Notes: generated by a model not told the origin, from the sequence alone. A stretch of 64,000 nt of DNA from Trichinella spiralis (GCA_000181795.3 CM012955.1:10442101-10506100); one strand, 5' to 3'. Numbered from the stretch's first letter, positions 41,101 to 56,893 are shown. Made by a program: numbers and translations.

Positions 41101-44100
41101 CAAAGCAGATAGAAAGTAAAAAAATATACTGCAAATGAAATAAATATTAAACATCTGTATACTTTGAATAGTGTGCAACACTTGGGTCTCCGTAGCCCAA
41201 AAGCAAGTCATTAAACCAAGAAGGAACTACGCATTCGCAATTCATTAGCTGACGTATTGTATCCAAAACTGCTTTGAAGTTGTTTTCTTTCGGCTTACGG
41301 CGTACGAATACATTGAACGTCTGATATACATCCTGAACATATAAATATACTGAAATGCTGCTGTCAGCAACGATAAAATAATTGCTTTAATAATAACTTT
41401 ACATTACTTTACAACGTAATAAAATTAATTCTTTTAAAAAATAATCTCAATAAATAAAAGTAATACCAACTGATTTTCCAAAAAAAAAACAATAAATTCT
41501 TTACCTCTCCCCCTTTTTCATGTTGCATCATATCCAAACGATACTGCTGGCAGTCTAACAACACTCGAAATGTTCTTACATTATTGGTGAAGCCCAGCTT
41601 TGCTTCGGGTGGAGCTGAAACGATAACAACAACATATCCTGTGAAACTGTACAATCTAATAATAAATAATAACATTCAATAAATTGAAAACTTTAAACTT
41701 GACAAATACAATTGTCCTAAAACTTGCAGTTGCATTTGAAGCTGAATTAGAACGCAACAAAATTGTCATACTTGACAACATTCAAAGGAATTTATAATTT
41801 AAAAAAATGAATAAAAAACTCTCATATTATTTTTAAAAAATGATAAACTGCATTATTTATGATTATGCGAAATTACATAAATTGGAAACGATCAATTTAC
41901 CATATTCTTCTATCACATTTCCATCAACTCCAAGCATGCCTTCAATTTCACAACCACGTACGTATACCACGGGTATTTGAGGTAGAAACGGTTCGGACGG
42001 ACAGTACAGAGTACCCGGCAATGCAGTGGGTCGAATGGTAAGCAAAAAGCCCACATCATGTTTGCGAAGACCTACAATGGGAAAAAAGGTAAAAATAGTA
42101 ACAAAAATACCACGACAATGTAGCTAGCGCACTTTCCCATTCGGTTCGTACATCCTGCCGAACGTCCAACATCAATTGCACATCAGCGCGTACAACTGAC
42201 GGTGCTTTTTCGCCCACCCTCGGTCTGCCCACTTCGATCACAACAAAATGCATTATGGGCAGCGCCATCCTTGCCCAACCGCCGCATACCAGGGTATTTG
42301 GTTCGATTTCATGTTTCCAAGGTTGCATGCGAAAAATAGCATCTTCAATGTCCAGTCGAATTTCATCTGCGCAACACATTCACATTCAACATATACTTAG
42401 AATGTCATTTTTACAATTCACAACTCACATGTTGATTCCAATCTGAACAAAGTGAAATTGCGCAGAAGATAATCATACACCGTCAAAAATTGTAAACCCA
42501 ACTTCGGCAAAGCCAGACATGCTGCAATAATTGCATTCAATTATGCCAACAAAATCAACTATTCAACCTGGATTTCATTCCATCTATACTTGCGTTCTTG
42601 AAGTAACCAACAGGCACCATTTTCTCGTTCCAAAGAATCTCCTCCGATGGGTACAACGACATTTCATTGATACGATCTAATTGACTCGGCTGTTTTTCAT
42701 GATGACACACCTGAAACAAGTCGAAATTAACCGAAATCCGTCGAACGTTTTTCAAATACAAATACCATCATTTCCATGAGTAATGGTCGATTCAAAGTAG
42801 AATCGTTCGTATTGTTCGGATCCACAAGATTCAAATCAACACACAAATTCAACAATTCTTCGTCACTTCAAAAGAAGACAAATTGTATGAGGAAAGAAAA
42901 AAGAGAAACTCACCTCAGAACAGAGAAATATTTGAACAAATTCTTTCGATTATCCACCTCGCTGACTGTTGACAAATAGAAAGTTTTCATTTTTTCCTTA
43001 TACTTCTGAAAAACTAATTCCTAAAAAATTTCAACAATAAAATAGCCGTCCCTGGAGAAAAAGCTGGTTGAAATAAAGAATTCCAGAAGCATGGCAAGTG
43101 ATAAAATATTTAATCGAAGATAAAATTCATATGTGAACAAGTGCTTCAAACAAAAAAAATTATAAATTACACATACGAACGAACACATGTGCCCAAAATC
43201 AAAACTGTACTTCATATTTAAATTCCATTCATTCATGTTATCTCACTGACACTACCAGATGATATTGTTACTGTCCCATTATATTAGGATTATGGTCATT
43301 AATAAGACACAGGCAAGCTGAAAACAGCTTGGCTGATATGAACTAAAATTCTAAACAACTTGGTATAATGGCTGTGTTTTTTAAGAAACGCCAGTAAAAA
43401 TTAAGCTTAACTTTGTTGAAAATGAAAAAAAAGGATTCATCAAAGCAATAATATAACAAAAACAAAGTTGGCAAAAGGAGAACGCAGTTATTATGCAAAA
43501 GCAAAACAAATTTATACCTGTAACTTTGTTATTCTTTCTACATGAATGATGGTCATATCCTTTTGAGTCAGCGATTCACCTGTTAAATCATCTATTTCAA
43601 AATAGACGCAACGTTTCAATGTACTCAACAACTACAATGGAATAAAATGAATCATCTAAATCAACTAAGATAAGCTATTTCAGTAAACCTACTTCGGTAA
43701 ACAGCCCGCCATCTTGACGTTTCACAAGCGTGCTGAGAGCGCCATGACAAAGTATTCTGCTTTCCAGCAGGACAACATTGAGGAATCTTCGAATTGGCAA
43801 CAAAGATTCCATATCAATCAACATTTCCAAAAAACGCTCGCAATACCGAATTGAATTCAAATCACACTGCTCTAAAACAATATGCGTTTAAATGAATATA
43901 CACGTAGAATAAATAACGTGCACATTGTCAAGCAACATACCATCTTCTGGCGGAATTGAATGCAATATTTTTAGAAATTTCTTGATCAAATCACAAATGT
44001 ATCGCCAATAAAACAAAGTCTTTCTTTTACTTTCTTCGTCAAGCTTGTCGAACTGCTTCTGACTGTATTTCCAATATTTTTTCAACTTCATGTTTTCATT

Positions 44101-45009
44101 TAAACACTGCTCACGTGCTGCCTAAAGACAAAAACATAAGATAAACTCAAAGCACAAACCGGAAATCCATACTTCAGGTAAACAAATCCACATCGGCAGT
44201 GAGATAATTTTTTGCACAACAGTTCGAATACTAACAATTTCCTTAAAAATTCACCTTGGACAATGCAACTTTAAGAAAACAAATTCAAAACGAATTACCA
44301 CACTAGTGAAACAGTGATTGAGAAAAATTATCACATGCAGCTGCTCAGCAATAGTTAAAAGTTCATCGTCCAATGACATTTCCAAAACTCTTGTAAAAAA
44401 CTTTTCAAATTCTTTTTCTCGAGTGAAAAATATCTGTTGTTAAATACAAACTATCATACTGATTAGTACAGTTATAGTAATTCTCTCATACTGGCCAAAG
44501 TGGAACACATTCGCGGATTTTTTCATTTGCCATCACCAAAATCGACATAACATGCTCCACTGTTGCTGTGTTGACATCAAAATTTGGCCATAAGAAGCGC
44601 TCCAAATACTGACTAAATTAAAACAAGCAACGACTATTAATCCAAGTTCCAAATGTCAATCAATTATGGTGCATAACACAATGCGTTGCAAATGCGCAGA
44701 ACACTTTTACCTGAACTCAAGCAGCACAATTGGTCGTACGGCGAAATTTTTCTCCAGTAGCTCGTTTTTATAAATGTCAGCGACAACCTGATAAAAATAC
44801 TTGAAGATTAATCAAAATAAGCTTTAAAACAAAATCAACAAACCTTGGCGCTAAAAGGACGATGTGCGTTACCAAAACTAGCCCAGTACGACGCTGCGAT
44901 CTATAAATCAAATTTTAAAATTCGTTAAAAGAAAAAATAACTATACTCGTGTCAGCTTTTCGTGGGCCATTTCCTCTACAGTTGGAACAGATCGTTTACT
45001 CTTCATCAT
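38188..45009 (-). CDS. AQR: RNA helicase Aquarius (IBP160/EMB-4)
   Basis: SF1 helicase of the intron-binding complex; it contacts the intron upstream of the branch point and links splicing to snoRNP assembly. 25 exons, 1407 aa (human 1485), from 45009 leftward: 45009-44947, 44900-44844, 44787-44711, 44612-44492, 44433-44299, 44241-44173, 44121-43941, 43871-43693, 43631-43518, 43020-42914, 42865-42766, 42710-42590, 42521-42429, 42366-42133, 42071-41901, 41614-41505, 41332-41163, 41075-40950, 40877-40540, 40474-39507, 39183-39013, 38917-38720, 38644-38582, 38516-38379, 38307-38188. The N-terminal armadillo-like half is followed by the helicase core: Walker [29 protein letters not shown] (motif II), [24 protein letters not shown] and [13 protein letters not shown] (C-terminal RecA motifs). 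The C-terminus is acidic. Two adjacent ATGs start the frame (45007 and 45004). The 968-nt exon is far longer and GC-richer than the rest. Confidence 0.97.
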
Positions 45010-45542
45010 GTTTGCTCCTGGACGACGGTTTCCAAATCTACTGTATAACTAAACATTACTGTATTTGACATCAGGTTCAAACAACAGATCGATGATCGCG
45101 TTCGGTGAACTTTACTGTTAATGTTTAATGGATATTTTACTGAATGAATATAAGATAAGCGTTTACAGAATAATACAGAAATAATTTTTTATTTGTAAAA
45201 CAACCGGTATAACAAGTAAAAAAACAACACAACATTGAATAGGTGAAAATCGATGACCGTTTCCTTGAGCCACTGCAAGAGCTCGACTGCTTCGAATTGA
45301 AAAAACGCGGAAAAACGGTACAATGAATCAATACCCTATCACGCATGGAACCACTTTCTCGATTTTACCACATATTATAGAACTATGGAGTGGAAGAATG
45401 CCGCATAAACCACACAACTAGGTGATTTTCGATGAGTAATAGCGGTGCTTGTCCACGGTGGGCAATGTTGTTTGTGTTGCAAACATCCTGCCCAGGATAA
45501 AAAATACGATCTCACGAGCGGTGAGGTATCTCATTATAAAAG

Positions 45543-45583
<41 letters not shown>

Positions 45584-46825
45584 TAATGGACGTGACCGGA
45601 AAGACGTGAAATTAGTAAATCTTAACGCGAATACATGCTGTCGATTTTCTGAGTTCATGGCGAATGTCAACTGTCCGTGAATGAATATGTTCATAATGAT
45701 TTTACATGCATTTTTTACCTAGGCACTAGACGTTTCAGAACGCTGCAAATGGGTCATAAAAGCGATTGCCCAGTTGGGTTGAAAGACGTACAGTAACTGA
45801 TTTTCAAGGTTAAAGCACTGGATACGTTACATGTATTTAATTAAGGTTGGCATATTTTAGCGAGTGCAATGAAACTTGTTGCGTTGTTCTTCGGATCATT
45901 TTTGAAAGACCAATACAAATTTTGTCATTTTTGACTTCGTCTACAGTTTGCGTTGTTGCGATTACTGATTTGCTATGCATTCACTACACATAGCGAACAG
46001 TGTTAAAGCTGACTGTTAGAATTATTTACTGCACACAAATCATAAAAATGGAACAAGTATCGATTCAATTTAAGTAAGTTTGATGAAAATGGCCACAAAC
46101 AACGCCAGCCTCATAAATAAACCCAGTGAAGCTTTTTGCAAAACCACTAGTTGAATTCAAATTTTTTGGATGTTAAATAAATAAAAAAACTTTAATATGA
46201 TAGATACGTTTGTATTGTAGAATGATGCTTTTTTCTTTTGTTGTTCAAATTTATCTTGTTAATTTGATGATTCTAATTAATTAGCGGCTGTGCTTCAACT
46301 CGAACTAAAAATTGACAAAATTTGTCTGCTTTATTTTCGTAATAGTTCGGTAAAAACTGAAGAAAAAAAAACTTGCACAAGATAAAAAAAATTAATAACA
46401 GAATAAATAACTCACTTTTCACTTTTAACGTTCAAGTCGAATGAACATCTTGCGCAATATTGTTCTAAAGCACAGACCGCCGCCCTTCGGCGCGCATCAT
46501 TTATTATTAATTATTACTAAAAAAACCATAACACTTTGAGATGGTTTTTTTAATAGAGAAAAATAGCACACAGCACTATTATTACTGAATACATGAATTT
46601 TAATTGGTAAGAATAAGAAAATAACATGGAGTATCTCTCTCAAACATCTTCCATTCATTGAGCTGAAAACAATGCACTCGCTCGCGATCAATGAAATTGT
46701 AAAACACAAAATGTGACAATAAAACACTTCTGAAAAAAACAAAAAAATTTACAGTCGACGAGAGTGTAAGAAATATAAAAAAATTCGTTGAAATAATTCG
46801 GATTGTATATCAAAAAAAAACAGAT
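45010..46825. other. UBR4-Aquarius spacer
   Basis: 1.8 kb between two minus-strand genes. It should hold the UBR4 3' UTR and the Aquarius promoter. An (AT)n run lies at about 45545-45586. A short GC-rich patch at about 46478-46497 (ccgcccttcggcg) could fold as a small hairpin in the UBR4 3' region. No exon was recognised; the minus-strand ORFs at 45137-45346 and 46497-46742 look like chance. Confidence 0.5.
45545..45586. repeat. (AT)n microsatellite
   Basis: AT run with one interruption, upstream of Aquarius. Confidence 0.95.
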
Positions 46826-47466
46826 TCACTCCGATGGCAACATGGACAGGCAGTTGCTAAAAAAAGCATCTGGATCGGGTATGGATTCGAGCAATCCTGC
46901 AACAAAATAAAGCAAAAGCTAGCCTGTCAATCGTAAGACTGGAATATTATTTTTACTGCACTGCAGCGAAAAATGTTTCAATGAAAAAGGCTTATTCATA
47001 ACAGCTACATATGAAAGTAAGTAAAATACGGAAAACAAAACATGTGTACGTACCGCAAATACGACAAAATTCAAAAAAACTTGTAAACCGCAAAAGATGG
47101 TTTTCGTAAGTGGCAAACAACTGCGTGCTGCTGTTATAAAGATCTACATAATTGGCAGAAATATACATCAGCAGCAGTTTCAACCAATTGTCATCCGTCC
47201 CAGGCAATACAGATGATACAGACTGAAACAATAAATACATTTAAACAACTTTCAGCATAAAACATCGACATTGTCCAACAAGTAACCCCACATGAAACGC
47301 ATAGCAAAAAATGTATAATAATAAATAACACAGATTTCGACCATACTTTGAACATGTGCGTGTAGATCGAATTGATCAAAGCAAAGTATATCAAATAAGG
47401 AATGTAATTCTTGAACTCAATCGGCTCTTCTTTTTGACTAAAAAATACCATATAATAAAGCACGTT

Positions 47467-47517
<51 letters not shown>

Positions 47518-50500
47518 TTTAAACAAGAAGGAACACAATTATTTATTCGAACCCATCTTGGTGGAATAACGCGTGATGGTGTCCAGCACATATGAAACGT
47601 TTCAAAATGTCCAAACGGTGCGTAGCCCAGGCTGCGTGGTCGTGATACAGGATGAATAAAGTTGATTGAAAAAACAACCCGTTCGCCTGCAACAGTACAA
47701 ATAATCTGAACTGAGCAACGATCGCTGATCACTGAGATCCAACACAAACGAACGTCAAAAGCATTGGCGAACCAAAATTCACTCCCATCCGCTAAGAATT
47801 GGCTCAAATTCGAACGCAAGCGATTTCCATCATCATCATCCTTGTCCATCGCAATTAAAGTCAATCCACCCAGATACAGCATGTACGGAATCAAATGCAT
47901 ATTCGATTCCGGGCCACCACCATGGCTATCGGTGGAAAATGACTTTTTCCAGCAAAACCTTATCAGCAAACACTTCAAATCACTAATCACTAAATCACAA
48001 CTGAGAGGCTTTCCAGGAAACACTTCGTTGAACTGCATTTCGTATCTACAATAAAACAATAAAATAAACACTGCTCAAGCGTTCCGTAACAGAATTGGAA
48101 AAAGCAAAGTGAACTCAATGAACTAGCTCTGAACAAGCAGCAGTAAGTAAATATCTGCACAGCAAACCTTTTCATCATCAAAAGTTGCTCATTCAATTCA
48201 ATTTCCGGCCCAGGATACGGAAGTATTGCGTTGCACAGAGTGTTCGCGTTATGCAACGTCGCACTGTCCCATTCATAACGGAAACTACTGGCATGCCTTA
48301 AAGAGGTGATTTCAAAGAGGCGAAGAAAAAACAGCAAGTGTAATGAACAAATAAATTTTCCAACAAAACAAAATTCACCAACTTTTCAGTCTAGTAAAAT
48401 AATAATGATAATGACAATATTAATCTTACTCAACCGAATTGCTGTGACACTGGTAGTGAACCAAATTAAATTGCGTAACCGTAGACGGTCCTACTAGGTC
48501 GGGAATAAAACCATCAACGCTATCCAGCAGCACGTCTCGTACTGACAAACTTTTCATGAACACATAAATGCCCATCTCCTGGAAAATAGAATAAAAAAAT
48601 ATGAACAAACAAGCAAAAAGGATGCAAATTAACATTCGTGGTTTACTTGATGTGGTGAGACGTGGAACCCTTCCTGACATATAACGCAAGCGAAATGCCC
48701 TTCGTCGGGAAGATCTACATTCAAGTAAACGGACGAAGCAATTTGCACAATACCATCTTTGGACATCTGAATGAAAAAAGATTTTTAATAAAAAACAACA
48801 AACGCTTCTGTCAGTAAACACAACGTACTCTCATTCCAAGTTTTGTCAGCTGCACGTTGCGACTGGCTGTTGCTATTGTTTTCTTCGCCAGTCGGGTACG
48901 TTCCCGTACTGCAGCAACCTGACAAATGAACAAACATACAATAAAAATAATGGAGACCAAATAAAATTAAAAAACCTTATGAGAAGTGGCCGTATTTTCA
49001 TTTAACTGAACCATCAGCTGATGGGATAAATTGCCCAAATTACGCTCATTATTAGGGATTAATTCAAGAGTATGAACAATTGACAAACAATTGTCCGCGA
49101 CCAACACCTAAATAGAAAACAACATCAGTGCATAACATGCACAACAAACGTTGCATCAATCAACTGTACACACTCACCTGATTCGGTTCACATGATCGAC
49201 AAATATCATTCAGAAATTTCAAAACGTAATCCAGTGCCGGCTTTCTCAAAAATGTCTCCATTTCTGACGAACTGGAACTGAACACATATTTTTTCAATAC
49301 AAATAAATAAATGTATATATATATATATATATAGTTTAAAATATTTTCAATAAAGCTCTCATCATGCCAACCTCAGCTGATGCACAACACTTGGACAGTT
49401 GTTCGACAAGTAGTTAACTGCTCGATGGGTGAAGCCTCTATTGAAAAACGCTTCTCTGATACGAGAACCGTTGGCAGATTCCTAACCACACGAAAAAGCA
49501 TTTTAAAATAAACACTGCTAAAATAATAATGAAAACAACAAATAGTAGTACGGGCAAGCCATTGACAAAGAAGCACAACATTCGTCCCATTTTTTGTTCA
49601 TCTGGCGTCGAACTTTTGTCATATCTGAACAAAATATCAGAAATTCACTTGAAAGACAAATAAAATTTTCGAATAACAACATATATAATAGGAAAATAAA
49701 TAATACATTGCATGACTGCTATTTTTTTTTAAATATTCTATCCACATTCATATGATGAAATAAACATTTTGGTGTTACCTGGAAAAATCAGTAAACGTAT
49801 CGAAATATTCTACAACAGCATCAATCCGTTCTTTATTTCCCATTGTCACCAATGCCACTGCTCGCATTACTAACTCTTCTGAACGTTCGTCAATACTTTT
49901 TCTTTTATTGCGAACAACATCCATCAATGAGATAACAAGTTCAGTCAAGTGGTATCGAGAAAAATTCTGCGGAAAAAAACAAAATGAATAAATAATAAAT
50001 AAAGTGGTCGATTCATTCGTCACAACCTACCTCGAATTCAGGTGCACTGAATAAATCAGCATCTTCATAAAGTCTACAAATGATTCTCAACGCCGTATCA
50101 CTAATCATTCCTTGCATTTTTATATCGTCCATCAAAATCTGAAGTTAGAATCAATGGGGCTTCTCTGCACACCAAGAAACAAGAGAATAAAAAAACAACA
50201 ATTACACACCAGCAAGACTTTTTTCATAATCACTGGTATAGTATTTATCTCTGGTGACAGTAAAGCAAGACGGTTTTCTCTCACCATAGAAGCAATTCTC
50301 AACAGATCAACAATTACGGAACAAACGCCATGCTTCTCAAACACATCAACCGCATCCAAACTGAAAATACAAACAAAACAATGAACAATTTTTTAACCGC
50401 TTATATAAATAAATTGTTTGTGCGTCAACAATCTCACCATTTCACCAGAGCCGCTTCACCTCGAATTTGGTGTATTAAGGCTACATTGGAGAGGTCGGTT

Positions 50501-50535
50501 TCTTCTAAAATGAAGAAATATCACTGTGTGCATTT

Positions 50536-50591
<56 letters not shown>

Positions 50592-53500
50592 GAGCGACAA
50601 CTTTCGTGTTCCAAGATACATTTTACATTTGCATTACTGTACCTGTAGTGGGCAGTTCCCAAACATATTCTTCACCAGCTCCATCGCTCAGACCACGAAT
50701 ACGATAAGTTATAATCATTGGACTTGGACCGCTTTCCGGTAGCCAAAGGTATTTGTACACTTCAGCAACATCCAGATAAAGAGCAATTACCTTTCCCAAA
50801 ACAATCAACTACAGAGAAAGCAAAAACAAAAATCAATTACGAATGTGAATGCAATTAACATTCATCATATATATATATATATATATATATTCAGGCTAAC
50901 CTCCAAAGTATTATCATCTTCGATAAATGGAATCATTTCGCAATCCCGGCATATTTTATTCTTGATATCTCTCATTCTGGGACCCATGTCATTGTCAGTT
51001 GAAAGGTAAATACGATTGTGCAAGCTGTTGCGTAAATGATTCTCCTGAAAAGAATCTTGGAGAATTTGGATCTGAAATTGCTCTACCCGCATTGCTTCCT
51101 ATAAAATATTTTAATTAATTTGCGGCAATTACTTTGGCACCTGCAAGAAAACCATAAACATAATAAATATAATTCAAAAATAATTTTCAAATTTCTGCTC
51201 ACTTTTGCATTATTGCAATATTACACAAACACAAAAAAAACAATCAGTAGCTGAGTAAAAAAAAAAGCAAAAACACAGCAAACTTCTATACCGGATATAT
51301 CACAGAACGTATACTGTCACAAATGTGCAACACATATTGCCAATTTCTAGCTGCTGATTCGCTTCGGAGCAATTCAAACGCCGCTTCAGCATAGGATCGC
51401 ACCAATGCTGCACCACCTAGAAAAAAAAGAAAAATGTAAATGAGAAGCTTCGCAATTTAACACGTCTGCTGTCCGCTGCATTCCAAACTCACCGGATTTC
51501 ATGCAGTCCATAAGCACTTTAAAATGAACTTGAGCGTACTTAACGGAACCGCTACGTTTAACCACCATTGATCGCAACACTGCATGGCCATATAAAAACG
51601 TCGCACCCGCTCTGCGGTTCAAATGATCCTTCAGCTCATCATATGAACGCATTTTATCAAAGATTTCTAAAAATTGAACAATACATGGAAAATTTGCAGT
51701 GTTCTTTTATCTTTTACAAATCTCTGCTACAACAAACAAGTAATGCATTCTTACTTAGAACATTTAATAACAGGCATCCACAGTCCAAATCTACCTGTGA
51801 CAAAGGTGACCGATCAAGTTTATGCAGACGTTCAATTTCCTTAACAATATAAGTAATATATTTTAAAGAAAAAGTAATAACGATAAATAAACAACAACAA
51901 CAACAGCAATATAATACTTACCCGTGATGTGACTTGCAGAAAAGTTGAAAAAAAGCCTTTCCGGAAAAAAAACGACCTCCAACTTGGATCATTAAAAAGC
52001 TCTGAGAGCAAGCCAAAGAACTCGTCAATTCGATCTTCACACTTCGACAACAATGGAATCATTCTGAAAAATAAACAAACACTTTTTCCAATTGATCAAC
52101 AAAAAAACAAGAACACAATTTTTCACCCGCTTTTCAAACAAGCATGCAAAAAATACCTATTCAGAAGATTCTCAAAAATCTGCACCCGCAACGTGCCTGG
52201 CTCGTTCATCAACGTAAGCAAATATTTCGCTGTCATTTTTCTAATAAACCGAGAATATTCATATGTAAGCAACTTTATCATAATGGCGATGAAACCTTAA
52301 CAGAAAAAAAGAATAAATAAATAAATTCCATCATCACCATCATCATCATCATCACACCGCTACTACCAAAGAGCAAACAATTCTTTATATGCTAAGAAAT
52401 ATTTCTCGTTTGAAAAGGGGAAAAAAATCATAACTTACCCTGAATATTGACCGACTGCACCTCCTGGTATGGCGGCTTTTTTAGAACAGATTGAAATATT
52501 TGGCGCAAGTCACACTTTAACTTCGCCAGATCGCCTTAAAAAAACAAAAGTGAGTCATCCTTCTTCCAATATTGCAAAATATTCTGCATATTGTATTGTA
52601 CTGTATTTACTAGAATCTGCATCCATGTAATTCAACCCTGGGTTCTCTTCGGAATTGAAAAATACAAATTTGCAGGAAGCGAACAATTTCAAGCAGACGC
52701 CCAAAATCGACTGCGCCGTGGGGGTTTGTTCACGGCAGAGGGCCACTTTGAAAACGTCCGCCACTAGAAAAAAGAACTTGTGAAATAAGCTTCTCAGCGA
52801 ACGTTCATTATTTGCACATACTGGTTGTGGACCACACGTCGGAACTGTGCCCCTCGGCAATGGCGCAATTATACATAATGTCAAGGTAATCTCCAATACA
52901 ATCATTCTAAACAAGAAAAATTTAAAGTACAAATTCACGAATATTTTTTAAACAAATCATACATATAAATCTGATATTTACAACAACAAAATATAATAAT
53001 AATAATAATATATACCGTGCCATTCACAAGTAAATAAAACAATCTTTCTGCCAAACGTTGAGAAATATCGAAAGCAATGAAGTTATACTTCCAGGAAAGG
53101 TTGTATAATATACTCTGGCAGACTAAATCTGATCGCAACGGCGTACAGTTCAATACAAATGTAACTACCTTGCCATGGAAGCCCTGTTTCACAGGAAAAC
53201 AATAATATTTACTTAAGTGTGAAAAGAAATAAAAAGCATTTGTTACTACATTTGAAGTGAACAGTGAAATGTCAAAATTGACTTTACGCAACAAATTATC
53301 AATTAGAATCAACACAGCATTGCAGGACCATAACGTGCAACAATAGCAGCTTTTCCTAAAATGAGAAAATAATAATGATACACTTTATAAACTTGACAAT
53401 GAAGCAAGTTTCAACAGTGTACTAACAGTTTGAAAAAAGTGAAAACAAAAAAAAACATTAACCCCCCCCCGCCAAGAAAAAAAGAAACTGAAAAAGAGCA

Positions 53501-53661
53501 AATGCATAACTGAAACATAGTTTACCTGCATTTCAAATACTGTGAAGTTAGGGAGCTATCATCAAGTTTGCCGTGTTCAAATTCAAATACAGCCATTCTT
53601 TTCAAAATCAGTGTCTATTGAGAAAACAAAATGAAAAATACATTTAGAAAAAGCATCTTTG

Positions 53662-53729
<68 letters not shown>

Positions 53730-56700
53730 GAATTCAAATAATATCTCAGTTCCTAGAAAAGTAACACAGACAGACGGCACTGTTGTCATTATTCACCACA
53801 ATATTAAAAAAAAATACATACTTCATAATTCAGAATTATCGTCCGGTGCATGGATTTACACCTACTCTGATACATGTTCAAATATTCTTCATATCTAGAC
53901 GCTTTCATTACATTTTGATTGGCATTGTTCTCAGATGATGCCTGGGTTTCGGTCCCTTCAAACACATCCTGAACGGAAGAGACACATATGTCATTCACAA
54001 CTGGTGACAGCAAAAAAGGATTAAAAACAAAGAAAATTCCAAATTACATGCTCTGCGGATAAAACGCTAACTTCCAACAACTGTTCAACCTCTTTCAAGT
54101 CATTCTCCATTGCTGTGAGCGCGTTTTCGATTTTCGCGAGCAATAAATTACCTTCCTGCGAGGCCTGTGTGGAAAAAGCAAAAATGAAAAGATACGTAAA
54201 ACAAAAAATTCATGCCAAAAAATAAAATTTTCATTTTTTTTGTACACTCTGCACATCTGAACGATTCATCACTGGTGACAGACTGGCCGATTCTCTTGCT
54301 CGAACCGTGTAGTTCAGTGTGGCGTGAGGGCTTTTACCGCAGAATTTGCATAAAAACGCCGTTTCGTTCATGTTCACTCCGTCACAGTTTTCACAAACAA
54401 GAGCCACGTGTGTGCAGCCGGTGCACAAGTCGGGGTAGGAATTCATGCAGTTTTCACAATTGAAAAAAGTTTGCAACGGTGGCGGCTTGGGCTTAATGTC
54501 GTAAAACTCGCAATAGTGTATGAGCAAGTATCGTGCGGTAATTGGGACCGTGAAGTCAATCACTACTGTCTGTTGGTCTTTCACCAATTCACAATTCATT
54601 GCTAAACTCCAATAAGACCTGGCAACGAAAAGTCAAAGAGACAAAATTTCAGTATTGCTATCATTTCATCCTTACATAGTTGCAATGTCGACAAATGAAA
54701 GAGATTCCCTGCTAGAATAATAAACACGCATATTTTTGATCATTTTTATCCGCATTTTCTGGGTTATTGTCAAAACGATTCTTTCAATCTCGTATGCACA
54801 ACGCAACTCCAAAAATTCCATCGTAGAGCTGTACCAAGCGAACTTTACTAATGTTGATAATTCTGATTCCTAATCAATCAAAAAACAAACACAAGGCATA
54901 TTTATTATTATTATTATTATTATATATAATATTCTTCAACATACGGTAGACGAAGTCAAATGCCGATGACAGGCGAAGCACGGTCGTTTGTCAAAAGAGA
55001 AACCATCAATAGGTATCTTTTTCCCAATTTTTCTAAAAAAACTCTTATAATAATAATAATAATAACAAAATTCTTTCAAATATACGAGTAAAGTGCAAAA
55101 ATTGGATCGGTCAGTATGGCTTGTCGTTCCTGAGTAAAATAATCGACGATGTCGTTCATAAATATTTTCACCTAGGCAAAAACAAATTTCCCTGATAAAA
55201 AACACAAGACAAGTACAAAAAAGAATGTTATGCTTCTGCGCATACTTCTGAATCGGTGAAAAATACAAGTGTTTCAGAAAGTAGTGGAATTAAGTGCACT
55301 AATCGACATCCGTATTCTGCAAAACGCGGTACCATTTTCCTCCAAATGTACAGTACAAAGTCTCTGGCTAAATGAGCCGGTGCGAACCTAAAAACAAAAT
55401 ATACCCACCGCAAAATAATTTGTAAAAGTAAATCCTTTATTGCTTTATATCACACATCATTTCATCATCATACTTCATCAGATTTTGGAAAAACTGCATT
55501 GGCTCTATATTCTGCGGCCCCTCATTTGTGTGCAATACAAGAGTCGATAAAAACTGTTCAAGTGCCGAAAAGCCACTGTTCGTAAAAACAGCAGTGGCCA
55601 AAGTTCTTGCCATTTCAGGTGAAAAGGCAAAACTGCCTGATACTAAAAGTTAAATACACTATTTATAATTACAGCATAATCATTACCACAAGTGAAATAA
55701 ATATTCTTTAAAATTAAAGTCATACAAATTTATCAACCAGCAGCACTAAACAAATATCTGAAAAATTCATTACCAAAACACAATGAAGATTAAAACATAT
55801 ATTACCTGTATTATTACTTCCAGCGTCGAACGCCACTGACAGTAACGACAAAACGCATTTTGTAATATTTCTGTGAATTCTAACAGCGACCGCAAAAAGT
55901 AGTTCGTTTAATATTTCTGAAACATGTCAAATACAAAGTACACACACACACTCACACAGAGATAAGTAGTAAATAATTGAATTAATTCTGCAATCTGTTG
56001 CTGCTAAATTGTTGTTTGTCTATATAAAAAGCAATCTTTTACTTACCGCAGTTAGCAAGCAAAAATTTTTGAAAACTGAGTGGTCGCCCAGTAGCGATCC
56101 GCAAGCAAATTTTCAATCGCCACATCTAAACAAAAGGATAAAATAAAATTTCACGCTTCAAACAACGACAACATTATTTACCATTGAGCACATTTGCAAA
56201 TGGTAGACAGTATTCAACTGTGATGGACTAACACATGTGCTTTCAGAAAATATATGCCTTGAGTGACGTAACACATTATTCAACATATCGTCAAAAATAC
56301 ATCTATCCGTATGCCATCGGCACAACTCTGCACTACCACAAATATAAATCAACAACTAAAATTATAAATTTTGCTAATATAATTATAATGAGTCATAACT
56401 AAATTTGAAAATGAACTTTACTTTTCGCACTTGTATGCACAAATTGCTGGCCTTCGTACATCTGGCATACTGAAACGAAACATGAAACCCAATAAAAATA
56501 CAAATGATTTAGCAATAACCAAAGTATACATACCTTAATCAACAAATGTATCCAATTCGATGAAAACAGCCTTTCTTTCACTTCTGGTGTCACAACAAGA
56601 CGTTTCAACTGTAAAGTAAAACCAATTTTATAACACATCATATTTATATAAGTAGAACCAAGAGTAATTTGACCTGATATGGTAATCGCAAAGCTATTTC

Positions 56701-56844
56701 AACAGCAAGCTGATCAAATAGTACAAACAAATTCGAATCGTTCTTCTCGACATAGTCGTGAAGAAAGAATGGCCACAAATCATCCGCAAAATGGTGGCCA
56801 ACTACAACATCCTTTTCATCATCGAGCTAGAAAAAAAAATTAAA

Positions 56845-56893
<49 letters not shown>

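Noticed and set aside
46478-46497. GC-rich hairpin as a terminator or structured RNA
   Set aside because: The stem is only four to five pairs; too weak to call in a eukaryotic 3' region.
47466-47600. Tyr-Ile repeat peptide (and Tyr-Met on the other strand)
   Set aside because: Translation of the TATATG microsatellite in a UBR4 intron.
53583-53789. Poly-asparagine protein on the minus strand
   Set aside because: The Asn run is the ATT microsatellite read as codons; clear UBR4 exons with good splice sites lie on both sides.
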